Positions 22,337-30,176 of a DNA stretch of 37,106 bases are shown here, piece by piece. Position 1 is the stretch's first letter. Every line of letters starts with the position of its first letter. The stretch covers positions 1 through 37,106 of the forward strand of contig JAEUPF010000119.1 in the NCBI GenBank assembly GCA_016790425.1, given 5' to 3'. Made by a program: the position numbers and the translations under genes. The notes beneath the pieces are model-generated. The model saw only the letters and a program-made list of their open reading frames with translations, was not told the origin of the DNA and did not search any database. Source of the DNA: Rubrivivax sp. (lineage in GTDB: Bacteria; Pseudomonadota; Gammaproteobacteria; Burkholderiales; Burkholderiaceae_C).

Positions 22337-23737
22337 ATGACCTTGCGCCGCCTCTCGCACGCCCTGCCGCTGCTGGCGTGCGCATGCCTTGCCGGCGCGG
22401 CGCGCGCGGGCCTGTCGCTGTCGGCCGCGCTCGTCTGCGACCCCGCCGGCGCACCCGCTGCCACCACGCCATGCGACATCGCCGGCCCGCCTTCGTCGGC
22501 AGGATTGACCGTCGCTGCCGGCGCCACCGAGTCCACGTTCGCCGCACCGCCGCGTGAGCGCGTGCCGCAAGTCGTGGCCGACGAGTTCGGCGGCCTCAGC
22601 GGGCTGCGCATGCAATCGCGCCCGTTCCTGCACCGGCGCTGGCGCTGGCAGGTGGGGCTGACCGTGCGCGACGGGCAGTTGCCGGCGCTCGACTTCGAGG
22701 GCAGCGCCATCGTGCGCACGCTGGGAGGCGGCGATGGCCCGGGCAGCGGCGAAGGCAGCAGCACCAGCGAGCTCTACGCCTCGGTGCAGCGGCGCCATTG
22801 GGGCCCGGGCCGCGGCGGCAGCCTGATCCTCGACGGTGCGGCGCCCGCCGTGCCGGCCGTGGGCTGGCGCAGTGCCGTCGGGGCCAGCCGCGACCCCTGG
22901 CTCGCCTGGCTGGGGCCCTGGGGCGCCGATGTCTTCTTCGGCCGCCTGCAAGGCCACCGCGAGCCCGCGCGGCCGTACTTCATCGGCATGCGCGCCTTGC
23001 TCGCGCCCGCGCCGGGGTTGGAGATCGGCCTGGCGCGCACGATGCAATGGGGCGGCCGCGGCCGCAACGAGGGCCTGCACTCGCTCGCCAACTCGCTGCT
23101 GGGCAACGACAACGTCGGCTTCGACGGCATCACGGCGCAGAACGAACCGGGCAACCAGCTCGCCGGCTTCGACGCCCGGCTGCTCGTCGACGACGCCACC
23201 GCCACTGCGGCGTACCTGCAGGTGGTGGGCGAGGACGAAGCCGGCCACCTGCCCAGCCGCAACATGCTGCTGGCGGGGTTGGAAACGCGCTGGCCGGCGG
23301 CCGGCCGCACGGTGCGCTTCTTCCTCGAATGGGCCGACACGCTGGCCGGGCGCGTCTCGCACGACCCGCGGCCGATGGCGGCCTACCGGCACAGCGTCTA
23401 CCGCCAGGGGTACACGCAGCAGCGGCTGCCGCTCGGCCACCCGGCCGGCGGCGACGTGAAGCTCCTCACCGCCGGCTGGCACTACGGCGGCGCCGCTGTG
23501 CGGGGTGCGCTCACGGCCAGCGCCGGCCGCGCCGAGCCGACCGCGCAGTTCTTCGCGCCGGGGCGCATCCTCGGCCTCAACGCGTCGCTCGCCTGGTCCT
23601 TGGGCGCGCCGCGGCCATTCCCGGCCGCGGACGATCGGCCCGCCGCGGCCCAGGTCGGCTTCACGGCCGGCTGGTGGAGCGACCGCAGCGAGCGGCGCCG
23701 GGCGCTGCAGCTTTGGTGGCGCGGCGGCGCCTGGTGA
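22337..23737 (+). CDS. Wzi-family capsule-assembly outer-membrane protein
   Basis: A 466-residue protein, close in length to Escherichia coli Wzi (about 480). It has a cleavable signal peptide (MTLRRLSHALPLLACACLAGAARA) and a predicted beta-barrel body of alternating short strands. Family features are RRHWGPGRGGSLILDGAAPAVPAVGWR, the AWLGPWGADVFFGRLQGHREPARPYFIGMRA stretch, GLEIGLARTMQWGGRGR and a C-terminal aromatic residue (GGAW), as expected for barrel insertion. Wzi is an outer-membrane lectin that holds capsular polysaccharide on the cell surface. No other capsule-export genes adjoin it here. It could serve exopolysaccharide made elsewhere, possibly sugars of the operon starting at 27282. 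Confidence 0.87.
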   Translation: MTLRRLSHALPLLACACLAGAARAGLSLSAALVCDPAGAPAATTPCDIAGPPSSAGLTVAAGATESTFAAPPRERVPQVVADEFGGLSGLRMQSRPFLHRRWRWQVGLTVRDGQLPALDFEGSAIVRTLGGGDGPGSGEGSSTSELYASVQRRHWGPGRGGSLILDGAAPAVPAVGWRSAVGASRDPWLAWLGPWGADVFFGRLQGHREPARPYFIGMRALLAPAPGLEIGLARTMQWGGRGRNEGLHSLANSLLGNDNVGFDGITAQNEPGNQLAGFDARLLVDDATATAAYLQVVGEDEAGHLPSRNMLLAGLETRWPAAGRTVRFFLEWADTLAGRVSHDPRPMAAYRHSVYRQGYTQQRLPLGHPAGGDVKLLTAGWHYGGAAVRGALTASAGRAEPTAQFFAPGRILGLNASLAWSLGAPRPFPAADDRPAAAQVGFTAGWWSDRSERRRALQLWWRGGAW

Positions 23738-23766
23738 TCCGGCCCGCGCGGCCCGCGCGCCGCGCG

Positions 23767-23793
23767 CACCGCGCTCACCGCGCTCACCGCGCT
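23767..23793. repeat. Three perfect 9-bp tandem repeats
   Basis: CACCGCGCT is repeated three times head to tail in the 93-base gap between the convergent wzi-like and ECF sigma genes. The last copies supply the left arm of the adjoining hairpin. Confidence 0.8.
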
Positions 23794-23808
23794 GCGGGGG
23801 TGAGCGCG
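23779..23808. terminator. 10-bp-stem hairpin between convergent genes
   Basis: CGCGCTCACC (23779-23788) pairs perfectly with GGTGAGCGCG (23799-23808) across a ten-base loop. It lies between the stops of the wzi-like gene and the convergent ECF sigma gene. There is no T-run, so it is a candidate bidirectional 3' end rather than a clear intrinsic terminator. Confidence 0.45.
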
Positions 23809-23830
23809 CGCCGCGGGCAGCGCGGTCCCG

Positions 23831-24418
23831 TCAGGCGGCCGCCGCCAGCGCGGCGCGCGCGCGGTGCAGGCGCACGAAGAGGTTGTTCTCGCTGATGCCG
23901 AGCGTGCGGCAGACGTCGGCGCTGTCCTCGTCGGCGAGCACGCGCTGTTCGAACGCCTGGCGCAGCGTGTCGGGCAGGGCGCGCACGCGCTCCAGCACTT
24001 GCGCCAGGTGCTCCCGTTGCGCCGCCACCTCGTCGGGGCGCGGCTGCGGGCAGACGAGCTCCGGTGCCGGCGCGCCGTCGTCCGCTTCGGCGTCGCCTGC
24101 CCAGCCGTCCAGGCTCTCGTGGCCGCTGCGCGAACGCACGAGGTCGACGATCTTGTGCTTCAGGATCGCCGTCAGCCAGGTGCGCACCGTTGCGCGGCCG
24201 TCGAAGCGGGCGCGGCCGCTGGCCACGGCTTCGAACACGTCGTGCACGAGGTCCTCGGCCAGGCTCGCGTCGAGCAGCCGCCGCCGCGCGAAGCGCACCA
24301 GCGCGCTGCGCTCGGCGACGAGCGCGGGCCAGCCGGGCGTGCCGGCGGCGGGGACAGCGGCGATGGCGGTGGCGGCGGTGGCGGCGGTGGCGGTGAAGGC
24401 GGGGGCAGCGGCTTCCAT
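23831..24418 (-). CDS. ECF-type RNA polymerase sigma factor
   Basis: A 195-residue sigma-70-family protein of extracytoplasmic-function type. Region 2 is residues about 30-95 (LVRFARRRLLDASLAEDLVHDVFEAVASG, then RATVRTWLTAILKHKIVDLVRS). Region 4 is 140-192 (VRALPDTLRQAFEQRVLADEDSADVCRTLGISENNLFVRLHRARAAL). A linker of about 45 residues separates them. The first 25 residues are Ala/Thr repeats encoded by a GGCGGCGGT-type tandem repeat, so the true start could be a later codon. No zinc-finger anti-sigma factor gene follows, as would be usual; the next gene on that side is the convergent wzi-like gene. It is divergent from the two-component system at 24670, sharing a 251-base regulatory region with it. 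Confidence 0.92.
   Translation of the reverse strand: MEAAAPAFTATAATAATAIAAVPAAGTPGWPALVAERSALVRFARRRLLDASLAEDLVHDVFEAVASGRARFDGRATVRTWLTAILKHKIVDLVRSRSGHESLDGWAGDAEADDGAPAPELVCPQPRPDEVAAQREHLAQVLERVRALPDTLRQAFEQRVLADEDSADVCRTLGISENNLFVRLHRARAALAAAA
24365..24394. repeat. GGCGGT/GGCGGCGGT tandem repeat in the ECF sigma N-terminus
   Basis: Thirty bases made of GGCGGT, two GGCGGCGGT units and a further GGCGGT, read on the opposite strand as Ala/Thr codons at residues about 9-18 of the ECF sigma factor. All units are multiples of three, so slippage would lengthen or shorten the protein without breaking its frame. Confidence 0.8.
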
Positions 24419-24568
24419 GGCAGCGCGGTTCCGGGGAGGAACCGTGGGCGGTGGCGATGGCTACACTGTTCCCGCCGCCCCTCGCGCCTTGCTCACCGAA
24501 GATCACAGCCAGCTCACATCGCGCTGGCAAAACGGGCACGCCGCGGGCGGCGCCACGTTGGCGCAGCG

Positions 24569-24633
24569 GTCACGCACGGCAACGCATCCGTCACGCATCG
24601 GCAACGCTTCGATCACGCATCGGTAACGCATCG
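24569..24633 (+). promoter_or_regulatory. Array of six 11-bp direct repeats upstream of the OmpR-type regulator
   Basis: Head-to-tail units with consensus G(T/C)(C/A)ACGCATCG start at 24569, 24579, 24590, 24601, 24612 and 24623. The first unit has lost one base; the rest are contiguous with an exact 11-bp period. Shorter TCAC matches at 24493, 24503 and 24514 continue the same helical phasing. OmpR/PhoB-family regulators bind direct half-sites 10-11 bp apart on one face of the helix. The array lies 36 bases before the likely start of just such a regulator and within the region shared with the divergent ECF sigma gene. Autoregulation and control of the sigma gene are inferred. Confidence 0.7.
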
Positions 24634-24669
24634 GTAAGGAAGGGGAGGCGGCGCGCGACTCATGCTTGC

Positions 24670-25470
24670 ATGGCCCCGCACCCGGCGCTCGCCGCCGCAG
24701 CACCACACCCGGCGGTTGCCGCCGAACCGGCGATGACCGCGCCGCGCATCCTCGTGGCTGAGGACCAGGCCGACATCCGCGACCTGATCGTGCTCAATCT
24801 GCAAGGGGCCGGCTACGAGGTGCAGGCCGTGGCCGACGGCGCTGCGGCGCTGGCCAGCCAGGCCGAGCGCGCCAGCGACCTCCTGGTGCTCGACCTGATG
24901 ATGCCCGCGCTCGACGGCCTGGAGGTGTGCAAGGCGCTGCGCGCGCGCGGCCGCGCCACGCCGATCCTGATGCTCACCGCCAAGGCCACCGAGCTGGACC
25001 GCGTGCTCGGCCTCGAGCTGGGCGCCGACGACTACCTGACCAAGCCGTTCTCGATGGCCGAACTGCTGGCCCGCGTGAAGGCGCTGCTGCGCCGTGCGGC
25101 GCTGCTGCGCGCGGCGCAGCAGGAAGGCGGCAGCGGCGCTGCCGGGGGTGCCAGTGGTGCGGCCGCGGTGCGCAACGGCGAGCTGGAGATCCTGCCGGCG
25201 CGGCGCGAGGTGCGCGTGGGCGGCCGCAGCGTCGAGCTGACGGCGCTCGAATTCGACCTCCTGCTGCACTTCGCCGCGCACCCCGGGCGCGTGTTCTCGC
25301 GCGCGCAGCTTCTGGACGCGGTGTGGGGCTACTCGCACGAAGGCTACGAGCACACGGTGACGACGCACATCAACCGCGTGCGCGCCAAGATCGAGGCCGA
25401 CCCGATGCGGCCGCGCTTCGTGCTCACCGTGCGCGGCGCCGGCTACAAGATGCGCGACGCGCCGCCATGA
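24670..25470 (+). CDS. OmpR/PhoB-family response regulator
   Basis: A 266-residue regulator. The receiver domain (about 25-140) has acidic EDQ at 31-33, phosphoacceptor Asp75 in LLVLDLMMPALDG and Lys125 in DDYLTKPFSMAELLARV. A Gly/Ala-rich linker (about 145-165) is followed by a winged-helix DNA-binding domain ending VTTHINRVRAKIEADPMRPRFVLTVRGAGYKM. The ATG at 24670 gives an extra 21 Ala/Pro/His residues before the usual domain start; ATG at 24733 (MTAPRILVAEDQ) is an equally good choice on homology. GGAAGGGGAGG lies about 23 bases before the first ATG. The kinase follows after 37 bases, and an 11-bp repeat array sits just upstream. Confidence 0.95.
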   Translation: MAPHPALAAAAPHPAVAAEPAMTAPRILVAEDQADIRDLIVLNLQGAGYEVQAVADGAAALASQAERASDLLVLDLMMPALDGLEVCKALRARGRATPILMLTAKATELDRVLGLELGADDYLTKPFSMAELLARVKALLRRAALLRAAQQEGGSGAAGGASGAAAVRNGELEILPARREVRVGGRSVELTALEFDLLLHFAAHPGRVFSRAQLLDAVWGYSHEGYEHTVTTHINRVRAKIEADPMRPRFVLTVRGAGYKMRDAPP

Positions 25471-25507
25471 GACCGGGCCGGCGCCCCGCCCGCCATCGGC
25501 AGCGGCC

Positions 25508-27163
25508 ATGACCGTCCGCCTGCGCCTGGCGCTGACCGTGCTGCTGACGGGCCTGGCCACGGCGCTGGGCGTGCTGGTGACGATGGCGCTCGCCTTCGAG
25601 CGCTTCGAGCGCGAGGCAGCCTATGCGCGCGCCGACGCCTTCCTCGGCCGCGTCGTCGCCGAGCAGGCCGACCTGCCGGCGCAGCAGCGGCGCGACCCGC
25701 AGGGCTTCGTCGGGTTCCTGAAGAGCCTCGTGCTGTTCGAGCCGGCCAGCCAGCTGTACCTGCTGGCCGCCGACGGCACCGTGCTGGCCAGCACCGGCAG
25801 CAAGCCGCTGCCCGAGGGCTTCCGCGTCGCGATCGCCCCGGTGCGCGAGGCGGCCGCGGCGGCCACGGCGGCTGCGGCTGCCGCTGCCGCATCCGGCCCG
25901 ACGAGTGCCGCGGCGCGGCCGGGCCGCAGCGCCGCCTACGTGATGGGCGACGACCCCGAGTACATGGAAGACGATGCGGTGATCGCCGCCCGTGCGCTGG
26001 TGCAGCCGTCGATCCACGCCGGCGCCGGCCCCGCCGGCTACCTCTACCTCGTCAGTCGCAAGCCCGGCCTGCCGGCCAGCCGCCTGGCGCGTCTGGGGGA
26101 GCAGCTCGCCGGGCCGGCGCTGGCGCCGGTGCTCGCGGTGGTGCTGCTGGCCACGGCGCTGGCGGCGTGGATCATCGCCGCGGTGACGCGGCCGCTGGCG
26201 GTGCTCAGCGCCGAGGTCGACCGCGCCGCGCGCACCGGTTTCGACGAGGCGGCGCCGGCGGCCTCGCCGGCGCTGGCGGCGTTCGCGCCGGCCGCTGCCC
26301 GCACCGGCGGCGACGACGAGATCAGCCGCCTGCACCGCGGCTTCCAGGCGCTCCTGGCCCGGTTGCACGCACAGTGGGACCGGCTGCGCCGGCTCGATGC
26401 CTTTCGCCGCGAGAGCGTGAGCAACCTCTCGCACGACCTGCGCTCGCCGCTGACCGCGGCCGCGGCAAGCCTGGAGACGCTGCAGCAGCGCTGGCGCGGC
26501 GCCGCCACGGCGGCCGAAGACCTGCGCCTGCTGGACGTGGCGCTGCGCAACACGCACAACGCGGCGCGCCTGGTGCGCTCGCTGGGCGATCTGGCGGTGC
26601 TCGACGAGGCGAGCTTCCGCCTGCGCCTGGCGCAGCTGGATCTGGCGGAGATGCTCGACGACATCGTGATGCGTTTCGCCGAGCGCGCAGCGCGCCAGGG
26701 CGTGGCGCTGGCCTGCGACATCGACGCCGCGGGCGGCGCCGGCGCGGCGGCGGTGTCGCCGCCGCCGGCCCCACCGCAGCTCGTGGCCGAGGTCGACGTC
26801 GAACTGCTCGAGCGCGCGCTCGCCAACCTCATCGACAACGCCCTGACGCACACGCCCTCGGGCGGCCGCATCACCCTCTCGGCGCGTGCCGTGGCGGCGC
26901 CAGCGGCGGGCGTGCAGCTCACCGTCAGCGACACCGGCGCCGGCATCGCCACGGCCGACCTCGAACACCTGTTCGACCGCCACTTCCGCGGCAGCGCGGC
27001 CGGCGCGGCGGCGCGCGACCGCGCCCGCACCGACGGCGGCAAGGGGCTCGGTCTGGCGATCGTGCAACGCATCGTCGAACTGCACGGCGGCCGCGTCGCC
27101 GTCGCCAGCGAGCCCGGCCGCGGCACGGCGGTGACGCTCGAACTGCCGCTGCGGCGGGGCTGA
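25508..27163 (+). CDS. Membrane sensor histidine kinase paired with the OmpR-type regulator
   Basis: A 551-residue kinase with a transmembrane helix at about 8-30 and a sensor region (31-203) that contains a poly-Ala stretch and an acidic GDDPEYMEDDAV patch. The second transmembrane helix is at about 204-226 (LAPVLAVVLLATALAAWIIAAV), followed by a HAMP-like linker interrupted by an Ala/Pro insert. HisKA has phosphoacceptor His309 in RRESVSNLSHDLRSPLTAAAASL. HATPase_c has LANLIDNALTHTPSGG, SDTGAGIATADLEHLFDRHFRG and GKGLGLAIVQRIVELHGG. It is transcribed with the regulator, 37 bases downstream. The signal is unknown. The low-complexity inserts reflect the GC-rich genome rather than damage, since all catalytic boxes are intact. 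Confidence 0.94.
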   Translation: MTVRLRLALTVLLTGLATALGVLVTMALAFERFEREAAYARADAFLGRVVAEQADLPAQQRRDPQGFVGFLKSLVLFEPASQLYLLAADGTVLASTGSKPLPEGFRVAIAPVREAAAAATAAAAAAAASGPTSAAARPGRSAAYVMGDDPEYMEDDAVIAARALVQPSIHAGAGPAGYLYLVSRKPGLPASRLARLGEQLAGPALAPVLAVVLLATALAAWIIAAVTRPLAVLSAEVDRAARTGFDEAAPAASPALAAFAPAAARTGGDDEISRLHRGFQALLARLHAQWDRLRRLDAFRRESVSNLSHDLRSPLTAAAASLETLQQRWRGAATAAEDLRLLDVALRNTHNAARLVRSLGDLAVLDEASFRLRLAQLDLAEMLDDIVMRFAERAARQGVALACDIDAAGGAGAAAVSPPPAPPQLVAEVDVELLERALANLIDNALTHTPSGGRITLSARAVAAPAAGVQLTVSDTGAGIATADLEHLFDRHFRGSAAGAAARDRARTDGGKGLGLAIVQRIVELHGGRVAVASEPGRGTAVTLELPLRRG

Positions 27164-27281
27164 GCAAACCCCCGCCGGGCCGCCCCGTCACCGCCGGCCG
27201 GCCGCGCCGGCACGGATAAGCCCGCCAAACCGGCGCCTGCTCCGCCGATCGCCCCCCGGGCTGCGGCGCGAGACTGCAAAG

Positions 27282-29081
27282 ATGACAGTCGATGCGGTCC
27301 TCGTGCTCCAGCGCAGCGACGTGGTGCGCATCGCCGCCGCGCCCGAGCGCCATGCCGGCGCGCGGCTCGTCTTCGTCGACCCCGGGCTCCTGGACGACGC
27401 GGCGCAGCGCGGCCTGACGAAGCGCTTCGCCTACGAGTACCGCCGCCTCGACCTGGGGCCGGACATGCAGGCGCGCGCTGCCAGCGAAGCCATCGCCCGC
27501 GCCACCCTCGTCGACTTGCAGCTCAGCGCCGAGCGCGAGCGGCTGTTCGGCGGCGGCGGCACCGGTGATCCTGCCGCGTCGGCCTCGGCCCCTGCGCCCT
27601 TCACCGGCTGGGACGTGGGCCTGTTCTTCCTCGCCTTGCAGCGCGCCGCGGTGGCGCGGGCGCTGGCGCAGGCGATCGCGGCGAGCTTCAAGGAATCGAG
27701 CATCGGGTTGCTCAGGCCGAGCAACCCGCAGCAGATGTACTTCGACTCGTTCATCCCGGCCGATCTCGTCGGCCAGGACCCGCGGCGCTTCTCGATCGTC
27801 GACCGCTACCACGACGCGCGCTGGCAGCGCCCCGACGCCTACGACCAGGTGCTCGACGCGCAGGCGATGGGCGCGCTGCTGGCGCGGGGCGTCATCTCGC
27901 TGGTGAGCCATGTGCCCACCTGCTTCTACGACCGCGCCTGGCTCGCCGAGGAGGTGGCGCGTTCGCACGCTTTCACGCTCGATCTGCCGAGCCCGTTCTG
28001 GGACGTGCCGCTGCACCGCGGCGCGCCGCTGCTGGTGCCGCGCGCCAACCTCGGCGGCGAGGCCGAAGTGGCCGAGTACGGCGCCCGCGCGCTGCGCGTG
28101 TTCGACACGCTGCTGGGCGACCTGCTGCCGCAGCAGCGGGCGCGCGAGGACCAACTCTCCGCCTGGGCGGCGCGCTCGCGCTGGCAGGCGCTGAACTACC
28201 TCCAACTGCGGCACGCCTTCGCGCGCCGGGCCCCGGCCAGCGCGCTGCCGCACTTCCTGCTGGCCGACCAGGACACCGGGCTCAACGGGCCGCTGTTCTC
28301 GATCGCCGCGGGCCTCGGGGCTGCCGTCACCGTGGTGCCGCATTCGGGCCACGTGTCGATGCTGCTGCCACACGGCCAGCGCGTGCAGGTCGTCGAGCGC
28401 GCCGGCTACGGCTGTGCGCCGCGCACGCTGCTCGGGCAGGCCCTGCCGGTGCGGCCGGTGCGCTTCGGCGTGCAGGCGCCGCGCCGGCCGCCCCCCGCAA
28501 CGCCGCACGGGCCGCGGCGGCTCACCACGCTGTGCCTGCTGCTCAACAGCTTCAACACCGAGGGCCTGAGCCACGTCGATGCGCATGCGCTGGCGGAGTT
28601 CTTCCGGCCGCTGGCGGCACTGTGCGAGGGTCACGGCGCCAGGCTCGTGCTGCGCCCCAAGCCCGGCGCGCCGGCGCTGGCCGTGCTGGCCGGTGCGCTG
28701 GAAGTGTCGCCGGCGCAGCTGGCCGGCGCGGTGCAGCAGCCGCTGGCCGAACTGGCGCAGGCGAGCGACCTGTGCATCGCCTGGGGCGAACCGACCACCG
28801 GCATCGCGCCGTTCCTCGACGCCGGCTGCCTGGTGCTGCAGGTGATGCGCGAGCGCTGGCCGGTGGACTACCTCGTGTGCATGCCGCTCGTTCGCGACGG
28901 CGTGGTGCCGGCGCTGGCGCCGGCTGCGGCGCTGGAACTGGTGAAGCGCCACCTCGAGCAGCCCGCGCTGCTGGCCGCCGACACGGCGCGCCAGAGCGCC
29001 GCCTTCGACGCCCGCGCCGCCGGCGCGCACGAGCACCTGTTCGACCACGCGCTGGCGCCGCTGCAACGCGCCGCGGCCTGA
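27282..29081 (+). CDS. Large uncharacterised protein with a GT-B-like C-terminal domain (putative glycosyltransferase)
   Basis: A 599-residue protein with no signal peptide or membrane span. I do not recognise a named family. The N-terminal third (1-190) contains RPSNPQQMYFDSFIPADLVGQDPRRFSIVDRYHD. The middle includes LADQDTGLNGPLFSIAAGLGAAVTVVPHSGHVSMLLPHG, reminiscent of the first Rossmann half of GT-B enzymes. The C-terminal part (about 415-560) has LCLLLNSFNTEGLSHVDAHALAEFF, ARLVLRPKPGAP and LAQASDLCIAWGEPTTGIAPFLDAGCLVLQV, which is like the nucleotide-sugar half of GT-B transferases. It opens the nonulosonic-acid operon, 78 bases before pseB. A transferase for the sugar made downstream, perhaps for flagellin or a surface glycan, is the best guess. 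A PseG-like sugar-nucleotide hydrolase is the alternative. Confidence 0.55.
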   Translation: MTVDAVLVLQRSDVVRIAAAPERHAGARLVFVDPGLLDDAAQRGLTKRFAYEYRRLDLGPDMQARAASEAIARATLVDLQLSAERERLFGGGGTGDPAASASAPAPFTGWDVGLFFLALQRAAVARALAQAIAASFKESSIGLLRPSNPQQMYFDSFIPADLVGQDPRRFSIVDRYHDARWQRPDAYDQVLDAQAMGALLARGVISLVSHVPTCFYDRAWLAEEVARSHAFTLDLPSPFWDVPLHRGAPLLVPRANLGGEAEVAEYGARALRVFDTLLGDLLPQQRAREDQLSAWAARSRWQALNYLQLRHAFARRAPASALPHFLLADQDTGLNGPLFSIAAGLGAAVTVVPHSGHVSMLLPHGQRVQVVERAGYGCAPRTLLGQALPVRPVRFGVQAPRRPPPATPHGPRRLTTLCLLLNSFNTEGLSHVDAHALAEFFRPLAALCEGHGARLVLRPKPGAPALAVLAGALEVSPAQLAGAVQQPLAELAQASDLCIAWGEPTTGIAPFLDAGCLVLQVMRERWPVDYLVCMPLVRDGVVPALAPAAALELVKRHLEQPALLAADTARQSAAFDARAAGAHEHLFDHALAPLQRAAA

Positions 29082-29159
29082 CCCGGGCGCCGCGCGCATT
29101 CCCTCCCGCCTTCCTCTGCCTTCGAAGAACGAAGCGACTCTTCCTTCACCCGCCCCGCC

Positions 29160-30176
29160 ATGCTCAACGACCAGTCCCTCCTCGTCACCGGCGGCACCGG
29201 CAGCTTCGGCCGCGCCTTCGTCCGCACCGTGCTCGAGCGCTACCCGCGCGTGAAGCGCCTCGTCATCTTCTCGCGCGACGAGCTCAAGCAGTTCGAGATG
29301 GCGCAGCAGTTCCCCAAGGCCTCGTACCCCTTCCTGCGCTTCTTCATCGGCGACGTGCGCGACGCCGCGCGCCTGAAGCGGGCGATGGAAGGCATCGACG
29401 TCGTCGTGCACGCCGCGGCGCTGAAGCAGGTGCCTGCCGCCGAGTACAACCCGATGGAGGCGATCAAGACCAACGTGCTCGGGGCGCAGAACGTCATCGA
29501 GGCCTGCCTCGACTCTGCGGTCAGGCGCGTCGTCGCGCTGTCCACCGACAAGGCAGCCGCGCCGATCAACCTCTACGGCGCCACCAAGCTGTGCAGCGAC
29601 AAGCTCTTCGTCGCCGCCAACAACATCCGCGGCAACCGCGACCTGCGCTTCTCGGTGGTGCGCTACGGCAACGTGATGGGCAGCCGCGGCTCGGTGATCC
29701 CGTTCTTCCTCGGCCAGCGCGAGCAGGGCGTGCTGCCGATCACGCACCCGGAGATGACGCGCTTCAACATCTCGCTGGACGACGGCGTGGCCATGGTGCT
29801 GTGGAGCATCGAGCACGCCTGGGGCGGCGAGATCCTGGTGCCCAAGATCCCGAGCTACCGCATCACCGACGTCGCCGACGCCGTGGCGCCGGCCGCGCGC
29901 AAGCGCATCGTCGGCATCCGCCCGGGCGAGAAGCTGCACGAGGAGATGATCACCGCCAGCGACAGCCCCAACACGGTGGACCTCGGCCGCTACTTCGCCA
30001 TCCTGCCCGGCGGCGCCGACTACTCGCCCGACGACTACTGCGCGCGCATGGGCGCGCGGCGCGTGCAGCCCGGCTTCAGCTACGACAGCGGCAACAACAG
30101 CGAATTCCTCTCGGTGCCGCAACTGCGCGCGCTGATCGACAAGCACGTGGAGAACCCCCTTGTTGCCCATCACTGA
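29160..30176 (+). CDS. pseB: PseB-type UDP-GlcNAc 4,6-dehydratase (inverting)
   Basis: This short-chain dehydrogenase-type enzyme makes a 4-keto-6-deoxy sugar nucleotide with C5 inversion, the first step of pseudaminic acid synthesis. The 338-residue protein has the NAD(P)-binding TGGTGSFG at 10-17. The active site has Asp130, Lys131, Tyr139 and Lys143 (LSTDKAAAPINLYGATK), the unusual Asp-Lys-Tyr set of the PseB/FlaA1 group. The conserved HAAALKQVPAAEYNPMEAIKTNVLG and IRPGEKLHEEMITASDS are also present. Long-chain CapD homologues have membrane helices, absent here, so this is the short soluble form. It ends by overlapping the next gene by 17 bases. A retaining 4,6-dehydratase or FnlA-type epimerase is less likely given the overall match. 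Confidence 0.9.
   Translation: MLNDQSLLVTGGTGSFGRAFVRTVLERYPRVKRLVIFSRDELKQFEMAQQFPKASYPFLRFFIGDVRDAARLKRAMEGIDVVVHAAALKQVPAAEYNPMEAIKTNVLGAQNVIEACLDSAVRRVVALSTDKAAAPINLYGATKLCSDKLFVAANNIRGNRDLRFSVVRYGNVMGSRGSVIPFFLGQREQGVLPITHPEMTRFNISLDDGVAMVLWSIEHAWGGEILVPKIPSYRITDVADAVAPAARKRIVGIRPGEKLHEEMITASDSPNTVDLGRYFAILPGGADYSPDDYCARMGARRVQPGFSYDSGNNSEFLSVPQLRALIDKHVENPLVAHH

Noticed and set aside
24569-24633. Possible CRISPR array
   Set aside because: Units are 11 bases with no unique spacers and no cas genes nearby; the pattern fits regulator binding sites.
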